Shown: positions 51,711-60,630, counted from the stretch's first letter. The stretch: DNA of 64,000 bases from Ensifer adhaerens (GCF_002940685.1 NZ_PNFP01000011.1:124001-188000), one strand, 5' to 3'. Notes: a model not told the origin generated them from the sequence alone. Numbers and translations are program-made.

Positions 51711-52907
51711 ATGATGTCCAATCTCCTGATCCGTAACGTCAGGCCTAACGCCGGCGAAGCGACCGACATTCTCGTGCGCGACGGCAAGATCGCCGCCTTC
51801 GGCAAGGGACTTTCCGCCGAAGGTGTGGCGACGGAAGACGGCAATGGCCATATCCTGATCTCCGGTCTTATCGAGGCGCATACGCATCTCGACAAGTCGG
51901 TCTGGGGCATGCCCTGGCACGTCAACGCCAAGATTGCGACGCTGCGCGAACGCATCGATTTCGAACGCGAAAAGCGGCTCGAAATCGGCATTGATCCACA
52001 CCGCCAGTCCATGCGCCAGGCAATCATGCTTGCCGCCAATGGCGCCAGCCATATCCGCAGCCATGTCGACATCGACACCACCCACGGCTTGCGCCTGATG
52101 GAAGGCATCATCGAGACCCGCAAGGCACTCAAGGACGTCATCGATATCGAGATCGTCGCCTTCCCGCAGTCGGGTCTTGTCACCCGTCCGGGCACCGTTG
52201 AACTGCTCGACCAGGCTCTGAGCAATGGCGCGGAAGTCCTTGGCGGCATTGATCCCTGCGGCATCGATCGCGACCCGAAGGGCCATCTCGATGCAATCTT
52301 CGGCCTTGCCGAAAAACATGGAAAGCCGATCGACATTCACCTGCATGAGCAGGGCGAACTCGGCGCCTTCAGCATGGAGATGATGTTCGAGCGCATTCGC
52401 ACGCTCGGCATGCAGGGAAAAGTCGCGATCAGCCACGCCTTTGCGCTTGGCGCACCGGACTATCTGCGCGTCGGCGGCCTGATCGAACAGATCGCCGAAC
52501 TCGATATCCGTATCGTGACGACCGGCTCGCCGTCCTCGACCGTGCCGTCGATCCTTCGTCTGAAGGATGCCGGTGTGAAGGTTGCTGCCGGCTGCGACGG
52601 CATCCGCGACACCTGGGGTCCGTGGGGCCAGCCCGATATGATGGATCGAGCCCGCATCCTCGGCATGAAGAACGGCTTGCGCCGCGACATCGATCTCGAA
52701 CATGCGCTTTACGTCTGCTCCAAGGGCGGCGCCGACGTCATGGATATCAAGGGCTATGGCCTCGATGTCGGCTGTGACGCCGACTTCACGCTTTTGACCG
52801 GCGAGACACTGGCGCATGCCGTCGTCGACGTCGCGCCGCGACCGCTGGTCGTCAAGCGCGGCCGCGTCGTCGCCCGCAACGGCGTTGCGGAGGTGGCGAT
52901 CCCATGA
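51711..52907 (+). CDS. Cytosine-deaminase/AtzC-like amidohydrolase
   Basis: A 398-residue metal-dependent amidohydrolase of the cytosine deaminase/N-isopropylammelide hydrolase group, which removes amino groups from pyrimidine- or triazine-like rings. The metal site is intact: H57 and H59 in EAHTHLDKS, a third His in DIHLHEQGELG, another in AISHAFALG, and the catalytic Asp in GCDGIRDTWGPWG. It starts directly after the permease stop and its TGA overlaps the next ATG. It sits between transporter subunit genes, so it probably processes the imported compound in the cytosol. The true substrate is unknown. Confidence 0.88.
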   Translation: MMSNLLIRNVRPNAGEATDILVRDGKIAAFGKGLSAEGVATEDGNGHILISGLIEAHTHLDKSVWGMPWHVNAKIATLRERIDFEREKRLEIGIDPHRQSMRQAIMLAANGASHIRSHVDIDTTHGLRLMEGIIETRKALKDVIDIEIVAFPQSGLVTRPGTVELLDQALSNGAEVLGGIDPCGIDRDPKGHLDAIFGLAEKHGKPIDIHLHEQGELGAFSMEMMFERIRTLGMQGKVAISHAFALGAPDYLRVGGLIEQIAELDIRIVTTGSPSSTVPSILRLKDAGVKVAAGCDGIRDTWGPWGQPDMMDRARILGMKNGLRRDIDLEHALYVCSKGGADVMDIKGYGLDVGCDADFTLLTGETLAHAVVDVAPRPLVVKRGRVVARNGVAEVAIP

Positions 52908-54388
52908 CCAACATCAAGGACCTGACACTCGGTGAGCGCGCCGAAGGACGCACGCTTCTGACGGCGCAATGGGTGCTCGGGCACCGTGACGGTTCGCACC
53001 GGCTGATCCCGAACGGCGAAGTCGTCATCGAGGGCGGCACGCTGCTCTATGTCGGGCCGCGTTTCGAGGGAGAGGTGGCACGCCGCATCGATCTCGGCGC
53101 TGCCATGATCAGCCCCGGGCTCATCGACCTCGATGCGCTCTCCGATCTCGACACAACGATCCTTGCGATCGACCATCAGCCCGGTTGGGCCAAGGGTCGC
53201 GTCTGGCCGTTGAGCTACATCGAGCGTGGCCCCTATGAAATGTACACTGAGGAGGAACTGGCGTTCCAGAAGCGCTTCGCCTTCGCGCAGCTCCTCTTGA
53301 ACGGCATCACCACCGCAGCGCCGATCGCCTCGCTCTTTTACCGCGAGTGGGGCGAGACCGTTGCTGAATTCGCCGCCGCGTCGGACGCGGCAGGCGATCT
53401 CGGCCTGCGCGTCTATCTGAGCCCGGCCTATCGGGCCGGCGGCATGATGGTCACGGCGCCGGGGCAGCTCGAAGCAATCTTCGACGAGGCAAGGGGCCTC
53501 AAAGGGCTCGACGACGCGATCGGCTTCATCCGCGGGCATGACGGTCGTCATGGTGGCCTGGTGAAGGGCCTGCTGGCCCCGGACCGGGTGGAGACCTGCA
53601 CCGAGAAACTGCTGGTGCGCACCGCCGATGCGGCGCGCGACCTCGACTGCCCGATCCGGCTTCATGCCGCACAGGGTACGATGGAGGTCGACACCGTCCG
53701 CCGCCTGCATGGCAAGACGGCGCCGGAATGGCTGGCGAGTTTCGGTTTCTTGAGCGATCGGCTGATCGCCCCGCATGCGACGCAGGCGACCGACAACGAT
53801 CTGCGGCTCTATGCCGAAAACGGCGTCAGCATCGTGCACTGCCCGCTGGTTTCGGCCCGCGGCGGCAGCACGCTCAACTCGTTCCGCTCGGTGAAAGCCC
53901 GCGGCGTCAACATTGCCATGGGCACTGACACGACGCCGCCCGACATGCTGATGAACCTGCTGGTTGGTTTGATTGCGGCTCGTGTGGTCGAAGGCGATCC
54001 ATCCGCCGTCAGCTGCGCTGATCTCTTCGACGCCGCAACACTTGGCGGCGCCAAGGCGCTTGGTCGCTCGGATCTCGGTCGCCTGGAAGCGGGCGCCCGC
54101 GCCGATATCGCCGTCTTCGACCTCATGGATCATCACATGGCGCCGGCGATCGATCCGATCACGACGCTTGTCGTCGGCGGATCGGGACGCGTCACCAAGG
54201 CGGTCTTCGTCGACGGCCGCCTCTCGATGCGCGATGGCGAGGTTGCCGGCTTCGACATGAACGAAGCGCGCGCGAAGGCGCAGGTCCAGTTCGATGGCCT
54301 GATCGCCAAGTATCCGGAACGGAGCTTCGGCCACCCGCCGGTCAGCGAGATCTTCCCGCCAAGCTACCCATTGGAGGTGCAGCGATGA
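52904..54388 (+). CDS. Amidohydrolase-family protein with altered metal site
   Basis: A 494-residue protein of the amidohydrolase superfamily (SAH/guanine deaminase-like branch by layout). The N-terminal beta sandwich and PGLID barrel entrance are normal, but the HxH metal motif is replaced: the expected His positions 77 and 79 read D77 and L79 in PGLIDLDALSDLD. Later ligands are present: RLHAAQGT, IAPHATQATDND and MGTDTTPPD. So it may bind a different metal arrangement, act without the usual binuclear site, or play a non-catalytic role. It overlaps both neighbours by 4 bases, the ATPase gene following. The substrate is unknown. Confidence 0.82.
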   Translation: MTNIKDLTLGERAEGRTLLTAQWVLGHRDGSHRLIPNGEVVIEGGTLLYVGPRFEGEVARRIDLGAAMISPGLIDLDALSDLDTTILAIDHQPGWAKGRVWPLSYIERGPYEMYTEEELAFQKRFAFAQLLLNGITTAAPIASLFYREWGETVAEFAAASDAAGDLGLRVYLSPAYRAGGMMVTAPGQLEAIFDEARGLKGLDDAIGFIRGHDGRHGGLVKGLLAPDRVETCTEKLLVRTADAARDLDCPIRLHAAQGTMEVDTVRRLHGKTAPEWLASFGFLSDRLIAPHATQATDNDLRLYAENGVSIVHCPLVSARGGSTLNSFRSVKARGVNIAMGTDTTPPDMLMNLLVGLIAARVVEGDPSAVSCADLFDAATLGGAKALGRSDLGRLEAGARADIAVFDLMDHHMAPAIDPITTLVVGGSGRVTKAVFVDGRLSMRDGEVAGFDMNEARAKAQVQFDGLIAKYPERSFGHPPVSEIFPPSYPLEVQR

Positions 54389-55371
54389 CAGAGCATCTAT
54401 CATCGGCCGTGCTCGACGTGCGCGGTCTCTGTGTCGAGTTTCCTGGCCGCCATGGAACGGTACAGGCGCTATCCGACGTTTCGCTCAGCATCCGCCCCGG
54501 CGAAATCCTCGGTGTCGTCGGTGAATCCGGCGCCGGCAAGTCGATGACCGGCCTCGCCGTTCAGGGTCTTCTCGAGCCGCCGGGCCGTATTTCCGGCGGC
54601 GAGGTCTGGCTCGGCGGCCGCCGCATCGACCAGCTCGACGACAAGCAGATGCAGCAGGTGCGGGGCCGGCAGATCGGCGCGATCTTCCAGGATCCGCTGA
54701 CCTCGCTCAATCCGCTCTTTACCGTCGGCGCGCAGCTTGTCGAGACCATCCGCCTTCATCTGAAGCTTTCCAAGGCCGACGCCAAGGCGCGCGCCATCCA
54801 GCTCCTGAAGGAAGTCGGCATTCCGGCGCCTGAGGCACGCTATGATCACTATCCGCATCAATTCTCCGGTGGCATGCGCCAGCGCGTCGTCATCGCCCTG
54901 GCGCTCGCCGCGGAGCCGAAGCTGATCATCGCCGACGAGCCGACGACGGCGCTCGACGTCTCTATCCAGGCACAGATCACTTCGCTGCTTCGCCGTCTCT
55001 GTGATGATCACGGAACCGCGGTCATGCTCGTCACCCACGACATGGGTGTGATTGCCGAGACGGCCGACAGGGTGGCGGTGATGTATGCCGGGCGACTCGT
55101 CGAGATCGGCCCGGTCGCCGAGGTTCTGAAGAACGCCCGTCACCCGTATACGCGCGGCCTGATGGGCTCGATCCCGGCGCTTGGCCGCCGTGTCGAGCGG
55201 CTGAACCAGATCGACGGTTCGATGCCGCGGCTGAACGCCATCCCCGCCGGATGCGCCTTCAACCCGCGCTGCCCGGAGGCGGGGCCGCGCTGCCGCAAGG
55301 ACCGCCCCGAACCGGCCCCGGTCGGGACCGGCGTCGCCGCATGCTGGCTCAATGCAGGAGGAGTGCTATGA
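54385..55371 (+). CDS. ABC transporter ATPase (DppD-type)
   Basis: A 328-residue ATP-binding subunit of the peptide-type class. Walker [15 protein letters not shown] (about residue 50), Q-loop in [13 protein letters not shown], signature [19 protein letters not shown], Walker [15 protein letters not shown] and switch His in LVTHDMGVI. The C-terminal oligopeptide-type extension with its cysteine motif ([15 protein letters not shown]) is present and probably binds an iron-sulfur cluster or metal in this class. ATG overlaps the preceding stop and its TGA overlaps the next ATG. Confidence 0.94.
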   Translation: MTEHLSSAVLDVRGLCVEFPGRHGTVQALSDVSLSIRPGEILGVVGESGAGKSMTGLAVQGLLEPPGRISGGEVWLGGRRIDQLDDKQMQQVRGRQIGAIFQDPLTSLNPLFTVGAQLVETIRLHLKLSKADAKARAIQLLKEVGIPAPEARYDHYPHQFSGGMRQRVVIALALAAEPKLIIADEPTTALDVSIQAQITSLLRRLCDDHGTAVMLVTHDMGVIAETADRVAVMYAGRLVEIGPVAEVLKNARHPYTRGLMGSIPALGRRVERLNQIDGSMPRLNAIPAGCAFNPRCPEAGPRCRKDRPEPAPVGTGVAACWLNAGGVL

Positions 55372-56348
55372 GTGATGCCCTGACGGTCAACGACCTGACC
55401 TGCAATTTCGACGTATCGGCCCCCTGGCTCAACCGCGTCATCGAGCGCAAGCCGCGGCAGTTTGTCCGTGCGGTGGATGACATCAGCTTCACCGTGCCGA
55501 TGGGCGGCTGTTTGAGCCTTGTCGGTGAATCCGGTTGCGGCAAGTCGACGGTGGCGCGGCTGGTCACCGGGCTCTATCGCGCCAGCGAAGGCGAGGTGCG
55601 GTTTGCACCGGGCAAGAACGGCGAGCCGCTCTCGGCCCAAATGATTTTCCAGGATCCCTATGCCAGCCTCAATCCGCGCTGGCGGGTGCGCAACATCATT
55701 GCCGAGCCGCTGCGCGAGCTGAAGCTGCGCAACTCCGAAGCCGAAATCATGGAACGCGTCGGTGAACTGCTGACGATCGTCGGCCTTGCGCCTTCCGACG
55801 GCGCGAAGTTCCCGCACGAGTTTTCGGGCGGCCAGCGTCAGCGCATCTCGATCGCACGCGCCCTTGCCGGCGAGCCGGAGTTTCTCGTCTGCGACGAGCC
55901 GACCTCGGCGCTCGACGTGTCGGTCCAGGCACAGATCCTCAATCTGATGCGCAAGCTGCAGGACGAGATGGGGCTCACCTATCTGTTCATCAGCCACGAC
56001 ATGAGCGTGGTTCGACATATGTCGGACCGGATTGCGGTGATGTATCTCGGACGCATCGTCGAGGAGGCCGACACCGAGACGCTCTTTGCCAATCCGCGGC
56101 ATCCCTATACCCAGCTGCTTTTGGAGACGATCCCGGACATCACCCACCCGAAGCGTGGACGCAGCATTGCGGCGAGCGAGGTGCCGAGCCCGCTGAACCC
56201 GCCGTCCGGCTGCACCTTTCATCCCCGCTGCCCCTTTGCCGATACCCGCTGCAAGAGCGAGCGGCCGGAGATGCGCAGCTTCGCTGACGGTTCGCGTGCC
56301 GCCTGCCACCGCATCGAAGAGACGGTGAAGGCAATCAACGCAGCGTAA
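55368..56348 (+). CDS. ABC transporter ATPase (DppF-type)
   Basis: A 326-residue second ATPase. Walker A GESGCGKSTVARLV (about residue 55), FQDPYASLNPRW Q-loop, signature FSGGQRQRISIARALAGEP, Walker B FLVCDEPTSALD, HDMSVVRHMSD. The C-terminal cysteine-containing extension GCTFHPRCPFADTRC is present. ATG at 55368 has AGGAGGAG just upstream. It ends the operon that began at 48157; a good terminator follows. Confidence 0.94.
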   Translation: MSDALTVNDLTCNFDVSAPWLNRVIERKPRQFVRAVDDISFTVPMGGCLSLVGESGCGKSTVARLVTGLYRASEGEVRFAPGKNGEPLSAQMIFQDPYASLNPRWRVRNIIAEPLRELKLRNSEAEIMERVGELLTIVGLAPSDGAKFPHEFSGGQRQRISIARALAGEPEFLVCDEPTSALDVSVQAQILNLMRKLQDEMGLTYLFISHDMSVVRHMSDRIAVMYLGRIVEEADTETLFANPRHPYTQLLLETIPDITHPKRGRSIAASEVPSPLNPPSGCTFHPRCPFADTRCKSERPEMRSFADGSRAACHRIEETVKAINAA

Positions 56349-56374
56349 CGCCAACCTCTTTCCCTGAAGACTTG

Positions 56375-56410
56375 GGCTCCGTGTCATACCAGTCGCGGAG
56401 CCTCTTTTTT
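56375..56410 (+). terminator. Intrinsic terminator after the 48157-56348 operon
   Basis: GGCTCCG (56375-56381) pairs with CGGAGCC (56396-56402), with a 14-base loop, followed by TCTTTTTT (56403-56410). It lies 27 bases after the stop of the last ATPase gene. Classical stem plus U-run. Confidence 0.8.
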
Positions 56411-56628
56411 GCCGCCGGCGATTTCAGTATCTGCGCCAGGCAATTCGCATGCCCCTTCGCATCGCTGTCGTGAGGCAAATGCTAGGCTGCTAACCGGAAT
56501 TCAACGAAATAGACCGATGACCATTCCCGGGCTCCAGCACTCACGTTAGGGTAGGGGCCAATGGTCGGACGCTTCCCGCTCGGGACATCCGACCGGGATC
56601 GAAATGCGTTGATTTGAAGAGTTGGCTT

Positions 56629-57276
56629 ATGAACACGACCTCCGACACCGATTTCCCCATCCTCAATGCCGTTGAAGCCCGCGTTCTCGGATGCCTGATC
56701 GAGAAGAAGGAAACGACGCCAGACGTCTATCCGTTGACGCTCAATTCGGCCCATTCGGCCGCCAACCAGAAGACAGCGCGCGATCCCGTCATGGCGCTCG
56801 AGCAGGTCGAGATCCACCGCGCGCTCTCGTCGCTGGGGCAAAAGGGATTGGTCCGGCAGGCGTTTGCGTCTCGGGTCGAGCGCTATGAGCACCTCGCAGC
56901 CAATCGCTTTTCGCTGACGTCGCCGCAGATCGTCGTGCTTGGCCTGCTTCTTCTTCGCGGCCCGCAGACGGCCTACGAACTCTGGGCGCGCAGCGAACGC
57001 ATGGCGCGGTTCTCGTCGGTCGAGGAGCTGAAGGACAATCTGGATCTGATGATGGGCCGCCGGCCGCCGCTCATCGTTCAGTTGAACCGGGGGGCCGGCC
57101 AGCGCGAGGACCGCTTCGCGCATTTGTTGTGTGGTGAAGTCGAGCAGCCTGCCGAAAGGGCTGTCGTGTCGTCGGCGCCGAGCGGTTCGGCTGTGTCGGC
57201 CCTGGAAGAACGACTGGAAGTGCTTGAGCGGAAGGTGGCGACGCTCGAGGAGCAGCTTGACGCCCTGACGCGCTGA
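56629..57276 (+). CDS. yceH: YceH/DUF480 family protein
   Basis: A 215-residue cytosolic protein of the YceH (DUF480) family, with no established reaction. Two winged-helix-like halves: the family signature EARVLGCLIEKKETTPDVYP with LTLNSAHSAANQKTARDPVM, then LTSPQIVVLGLLLLRGPQTA and ELWARSERMARFSSVEEL. The C-terminus is a short coiled coil (VSALEERLEVLERKVATLEE). ATG at 56629; a TTG at 56614 is less likely. It stands alone between the ABC operon and the convergent racemase gene, so it is probably independent of both. Confidence 0.9.
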   Translation: MNTTSDTDFPILNAVEARVLGCLIEKKETTPDVYPLTLNSAHSAANQKTARDPVMALEQVEIHRALSSLGQKGLVRQAFASRVERYEHLAANRFSLTSPQIVVLGLLLLRGPQTAYELWARSERMARFSSVEELKDNLDLMMGRRPPLIVQLNRGAGQREDRFAHLLCGEVEQPAERAVVSSAPSGSAVSALEERLEVLERKVATLEEQLDALTR

Positions 57277-57302
57277 CAGCGCGGCTCCGGAGAGAAAATA
57301 TC

Positions 57303-57323
57303 CCGGGCGCCATGTACGCCCGG
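57303..57323 (-). terminator. Terminator of the racemase gene
   Basis: CCGGGCG (57303-57309) pairs with CGCCCGG (57317-57323) around a 7-base loop. Read on the minus strand the stem is followed by GATATTTTCTC, a moderate U-run, so it fits the end of the racemase transcript. Confidence 0.7.
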
Positions 57324-57342
57324 TGACATCGCATGGCTTGGC

Positions 57343-58074
57343 CTAGCCGGCGTCGACCAGCCGGCAGGCCGGCGCGTCCTTGATGCGCGGATAGTCGTAG
57401 GCACCCACCTTCGAGGTGGCATAACCGCCGCCGACCAGCGCTTCGGCAATTTTCACCGCCGCGGTCACGCCATCGATCACAGGCATGCCGGTGCGCGCCT
57501 TCAGGCGATCGCAGAGTTCGGACATGCCGGCACAGCCGAGGATAATCGCTTCCGCACCATCCTCCTGGCGTGCCTTCAGGATTTCCTGCACCAGCATTTC
57601 CTCGGTGTGCTCAAGGTCGTCTTCCAGCGCCAGCACCGGCATGTCGACCGAGCGCACCTTGCGGCAACGATGGCCGGCACCGTAGGCCTCCGCCAGGTCC
57701 TCGATGATCGGCACCGACCGGGGCAGGGTGGTGATGATGGTGAAGCGGGTCGCGATGTTCATCGCCACCTGCACGGCCGCCTGACAGATGCCGATGACAG
57801 GGCCGCGGGCGATCTCGCGCGCAGCGCCAAGTCCGGGATCGTCGAAGCAGGCGATGACATAGGCATCGATGCCGCGCGTTTCGCCCTTGCGGATTTCCGC
57901 GAGCATCGCCGGCACTGCCATCGCTTCATCCGCATGGCCTTCGATGCTGGCCGGGCTCGATGCCGGGTTGATCGATTCGAGCTGGGTGTCGGCTGCAGCG
58001 ACGCGCTCGGCGCTGCGATGTGCCTGTTCCGTCATCGAGCGGGTGGAGTTCGGATTGATCAGCAGGATGCGCAT
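57343..58074 (-). CDS. Asp/Glu/hydantoin racemase family protein (allantoin-racemase-like)
   Basis: A 243-residue cofactor-independent racemase. It starts MRILLINPNSTRSMTEQAHR, the typical opening of hydantoin and allantoin racemases. The two catalytic cysteines are C76 in IACFDDPG and C181 in LGCAGM, about 105 residues apart as in the family. It follows the flavin reductase gene by 3 bases on the minus strand. With an ureidoglycine-aminohydrolase-like bicupin and amidohydrolases nearby, allantoin or a hydantoin is the likely substrate, but Asp/Glu racemases share this fold. ATG at 58074. Confidence 0.87.
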   Translation of the reverse strand: MRILLINPNSTRSMTEQAHRSAERVAAADTQLESINPASSPASIEGHADEAMAVPAMLAEIRKGETRGIDAYVIACFDDPGLGAAREIARGPVIGICQAAVQVAMNIATRFTIITTLPRSVPIIEDLAEAYGAGHRCRKVRSVDMPVLALEDDLEHTEEMLVQEILKARQEDGAEAIILGCAGMSELCDRLKARTGMPVIDGVTAAVKIAEALVGGGYATSKVGAYDYPRIKDAPACRLVDAG

Positions 58075-58077
58075 GGA

Positions 58078-58722
58078 TCAGCTCGTCTTCCGCATGGCGT
58101 TTGCAACGGGGGCATAGGCGGTGATGTCCGGCGTCGGCATGACGAACTGCCGGTCGGAGGTGATGTAGTTGTTTGCGTGCAGCCGTGCGATCGGCTGGTA
58201 TTGCGATGGGTCGACATAGCGGCCTTCCTCGTCGAGGCAGTCCTTGCGCACGTGCATGTGCACGACCTCGCCGAGAACGATGACGCGGCGATCGTACTCG
58301 ATCAGCCGCTCGACGCGGCATTCCATCGAACAGGGCGACTCGACGATGCGCCGGGCGCCGACCTTGGCGCTGTCGGCCGCCGTCAGCCCGGCGATTGCCA
58401 CTTCGTCGACGTCAGGCTCGAACGACAGGCCGCAGACCAGCATCTGGTCGGCGATTGCCATGTCCACCATGTTGACGACGAACTCGTTGGTGCGCCGAAT
58501 ATTGGCGACCGTGTCCTTCTCTTCCCCGTTCGGGCGCGTCTGGATGCCGAGAATGACGATCGGCGGGTCGTGCGAGAAGACGTTGAAGAAGCTCATCGGC
58601 GCGGCATTGTCCTGTCCGCTCGGCGAGAGCGTCGAAACCAGCGCGATCGGTCGCGGACCGATGAAGTTCGTCAGCAGGCGGTAGCGGTCCTGGGCCGGCA
58701 GTTCAGTGAAATCGAAGTCCAT
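58078..58722 (-). CDS. Flavin-reductase-domain protein (FMN-binding)
   Basis: A 214-residue protein of the flavin reductase-like / FMN-binding split-barrel family, giving reduced flavin to a partner oxygenase or acting as an NAD(P)H:flavin oxidoreductase. It starts MDFDFTELPAQDRYRLLTNF (ATG at 58722). GPRPIALVSTLSPSGQDNAA and PMSFFNVFSHDPPIVILGIQ are the FMN-binding blocks. A TTG at 58734 was rejected. It is the first gene of the minus-strand unit controlled by the palindrome at 58817, and it is followed by the racemase gene. No oxygenase lies adjacent. Confidence 0.88.
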   Translation of the reverse strand: MDFDFTELPAQDRYRLLTNFIGPRPIALVSTLSPSGQDNAAPMSFFNVFSHDPPIVILGIQTRPNGEEKDTVANIRRTNEFVVNMVDMAIADQMLVCGLSFEPDVDEVAIAGLTAADSAKVGARRIVESPCSMECRVERLIEYDRRVIVLGEVVHMHVRKDCLDEEGRYVDPSQYQPIARLHANNYITSDRQFVMPTPDITAYAPVANAMRKTS

Positions 58723-58816
58723 CGGAGCTCTCAATTGGCGCCGCGGGCCGGTTTTACGCCGGTCGCACGGTCGTGTTTAAGCGGTTGCCATTGCACATCA
58801 AGTTGCGGTACACAAT

Positions 58817-58845
58817 ATTGTCTACAATTTTGTAGTCAATATCTA
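58817..58845. promoter_or_regulatory. GntR operator with overlapping divergent promoters
   Basis: A 24-bp imperfect palindrome (58817-58840) with core arms CTACAA and TTGTAG, flanked by ATTG and CAAT. Plus strand: TTGTCT (58818-58823), 16 bases, TATCTA (58840-58845) toward the GntR gene. Minus strand: TTGACT, 16 bases, TATTGT toward the flavin reductase gene. The operator covers both promoters, a classical autoregulation layout. Confidence 0.7.
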
Positions 58846-58913
58846 ACTGCAGCGGATGGAATTGACTTTGAGCGCCGCACGGCGAGAGTAAGCGAACGGC
58901 TAAGGGAGATTTC

Positions 58914-59600
58914 ATGTACAACGCGGACGAAGCCGCCGGTGCTCCGACGGCGATCATTTGCGAGAAGATCTGGCTTGCGATTGCAGAGCGTCGGCTGCGG
59001 CCGGGGACGCGATTGAAGGAAGAACAACTTGCCGAAATATTCTCCGTCAGCAGAGCGCGCATTCGTCAGGCACTGACCGCGCTTGAGCGCGACGGGCTGG
59101 TGACGATCATGCCGAACCGGGGCGCCTTCGTCTCCGAGCCTTCGGTGGACGAGGCGCGCGATGTCTTCGTCGCCCGCCGGGCGATCGAGCAGCGTGTCGT
59201 CGAGCGGCTTTGCGAGCGCGCCAATCCCAAGGATATCGTGCGGCTGCGCGCCCATATCGAAGAAGAGCGCATTGCCGGGCGATCGGGCAATCTCTCTGAT
59301 ATCGTTCGGCTTTCCGGCGGTTTTCACCTGTTGCTTGCGGAACTGTCGGGCTCCGCCTTTCTCTTTGGCATCCTGCGCGACCTTGTCTCCCGCACCTCGC
59401 TGATCACCGCGATGTACCGATCGAACCACCTGCACAATTGCGGGCCGGACGAGCATCTGGCCGTGGTCGAACACATCGCCTCGCGCGATGTGACAAGGGC
59501 GATCAAGGAGATGGCCGAGCACCTGAACCACGTCGAAGCGGAGCTGGATCTGGACGAGGAAAAAGACCAGCCCCGCGATCTTCGCACCGCATTGCTTTGA
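58914..59600 (+). CDS. GntR-family regulator (FCD subfamily)
   Basis: A 228-residue GntR regulator. The winged helix occupies residues 10-80: KIWLAIAERRLRPGTRLKEE, QLAEIFSVSRARIRQALTAL and ERDGLVTIMPNRGAFV. The FCD effector domain follows, with the ARDVFVARRAIEQRVVERLC helix and the metal/effector histidines in DEHLAVVEHIASRD and HLNHVEAEL. It is divergent from the flavin reductase/racemase unit and upstream of the bicupin gene on the same strand. Most likely it represses both directions and perhaps the 48157 operon, with a catabolic intermediate as inducer. ATG at 58914. Confidence 0.9.
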   Translation: MYNADEAAGAPTAIICEKIWLAIAERRLRPGTRLKEEQLAEIFSVSRARIRQALTALERDGLVTIMPNRGAFVSEPSVDEARDVFVARRAIEQRVVERLCERANPKDIVRLRAHIEEERIAGRSGNLSDIVRLSGGFHLLLAELSGSAFLFGILRDLVSRTSLITAMYRSNHLHNCGPDEHLAVVEHIASRDVTRAIKEMAEHLNHVEAELDLDEEKDQPRDLRTALL

Positions 59601-59669
59601 TGCCGCGTGCGCGACCCATTGCACCGCACTTTTGAGGAGGCGGTGCCTGCCAGCAGACTGAAGGAAGAT

Positions 59670-60497
59670 ATGACCAACCGTAGTTACTATGCGCCGCATG
59701 GCGGCAACCCGCCACAAACCCAGCTCCTTTCGGATCGCGCAGTCTTCACCGAAGCCTATGCGGTGATTCCGAAGGGGACGATGATGGACATCGTCACCAG
59801 CTATCTGCCGTTCTGGGATAAGACCCGGCTGTGGATATTGTCCCGGCCGCTCTCCGGTTTTGCTGAAACATTTTCACAATATATCATGGAAATCGCTCCG
59901 GGCGGCGGTAGCGACCGACCTGAACTCGACGCCGGCGCCGAGGGCGCGATCTTCGTCGTCGAGGGCGAATTGACCATCACGCTCGACGGCAAGGCGCACA
60001 AGCTGCAGCCGGGCGGCTTCGCCTTCATTCCGCCGGCGAGCGACTGGACGGTTCGCAACGGAAGTGAGTCTCACGTTCGTTTCCATTGGGTGCGCAAGGC
60101 CTACGAATATGTCGACGGTCTGCCCGCACCGGAAGCCTTCTTTACCAACGAAGCCGAAATCACCCCGTCGCCGATGCCGGGCACCGACGGCAAATGGGCG
60201 ACAACGCGCTTCGTCGACCCGGCCGATCTGCGCCACGACATGCATATGACGATCGTCACCTTCGAGCCCGGTGCGATCATTCCCTTCGCCGAGACACACG
60301 TGATGGAGCATGGCCTCTACGTGCTCGAAGGCAAGGCGGTCTATCGCCTCAACCAGGACTGGGTCGAAGTCGAGGCCGGCGATTACATGTGGCTACGCGC
60401 CTTCTGCCCGCAGGCCTGCTACGCCGGCGGTCCGGGCAAGTTCCGCTACCTGCTCTACAAGGACGTGAACCGCCACATGAAGCTGAAGTCACGCTGA
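59670..60497 (+). CDS. allE: Bicupin, (S)-ureidoglycine aminohydrolase-like
   Basis: A 275-residue protein with two cupin domains, matching the (S)-ureidoglycine aminohydrolase family, which converts ureidoglycine to ureidoglycolate plus ammonia in allantoin breakdown. Start MTNRSYYAPHGGNPPQTQLL is typical of AllE. The first cupin has EGAIFVVEGELTITLDGKAH and GFAFIPPASDW. The second has the metal-type residues in FAETHVMEHGLYVLEGKAVY (His, His and a Glu/Gln set) and GDYMWLRAFCPQACYAGG. ATG at 59670 with AAGGA upstream; the longer frame from 59607 was rejected. It follows gntR by 69 bases, and a terminator follows. Confidence 0.86.
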   Translation: MTNRSYYAPHGGNPPQTQLLSDRAVFTEAYAVIPKGTMMDIVTSYLPFWDKTRLWILSRPLSGFAETFSQYIMEIAPGGGSDRPELDAGAEGAIFVVEGELTITLDGKAHKLQPGGFAFIPPASDWTVRNGSESHVRFHWVRKAYEYVDGLPAPEAFFTNEAEITPSPMPGTDGKWATTRFVDPADLRHDMHMTIVTFEPGAIIPFAETHVMEHGLYVLEGKAVYRLNQDWVEVEAGDYMWLRAFCPQACYAGGPGKFRYLLYKDVNRHMKLKSR

Positions 60498-60518
60498 GCA
60501 GTTCACCTTAGGTCAGGC

Positions 60519-60560
60519 AAAACCGCGCATTCCAGGGAATGCGCGGTTTTTCTTTGTTTT
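60519..60560 (+). terminator. Intrinsic terminator after the bicupin gene
   Basis: AAAACCGCGCATTCC (60519-60533) pairs with GGAATGCGCGGTTTT (60536-60550), and TCTTTGTTTT follows. It lies 21 bases after the stop. On the minus strand the arm ends in an A-tract/T-tract as well, so it may serve the convergent ABC gene too. Confidence 0.88.
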
Positions 60561-60630
60561 CCGCCGGATAAGGCCGTTTCCGCATGCCGGCTCTCAAAGC
60601 TTCGTGGTTTGCCGATCGTGGACCGGACAA

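Noticed and set aside
50715-52817. 700-codon minus-strand frame
   Set aside because: Antisense to a permease and an amidohydrolase with intact motifs; no ribosome site or family resemblance.
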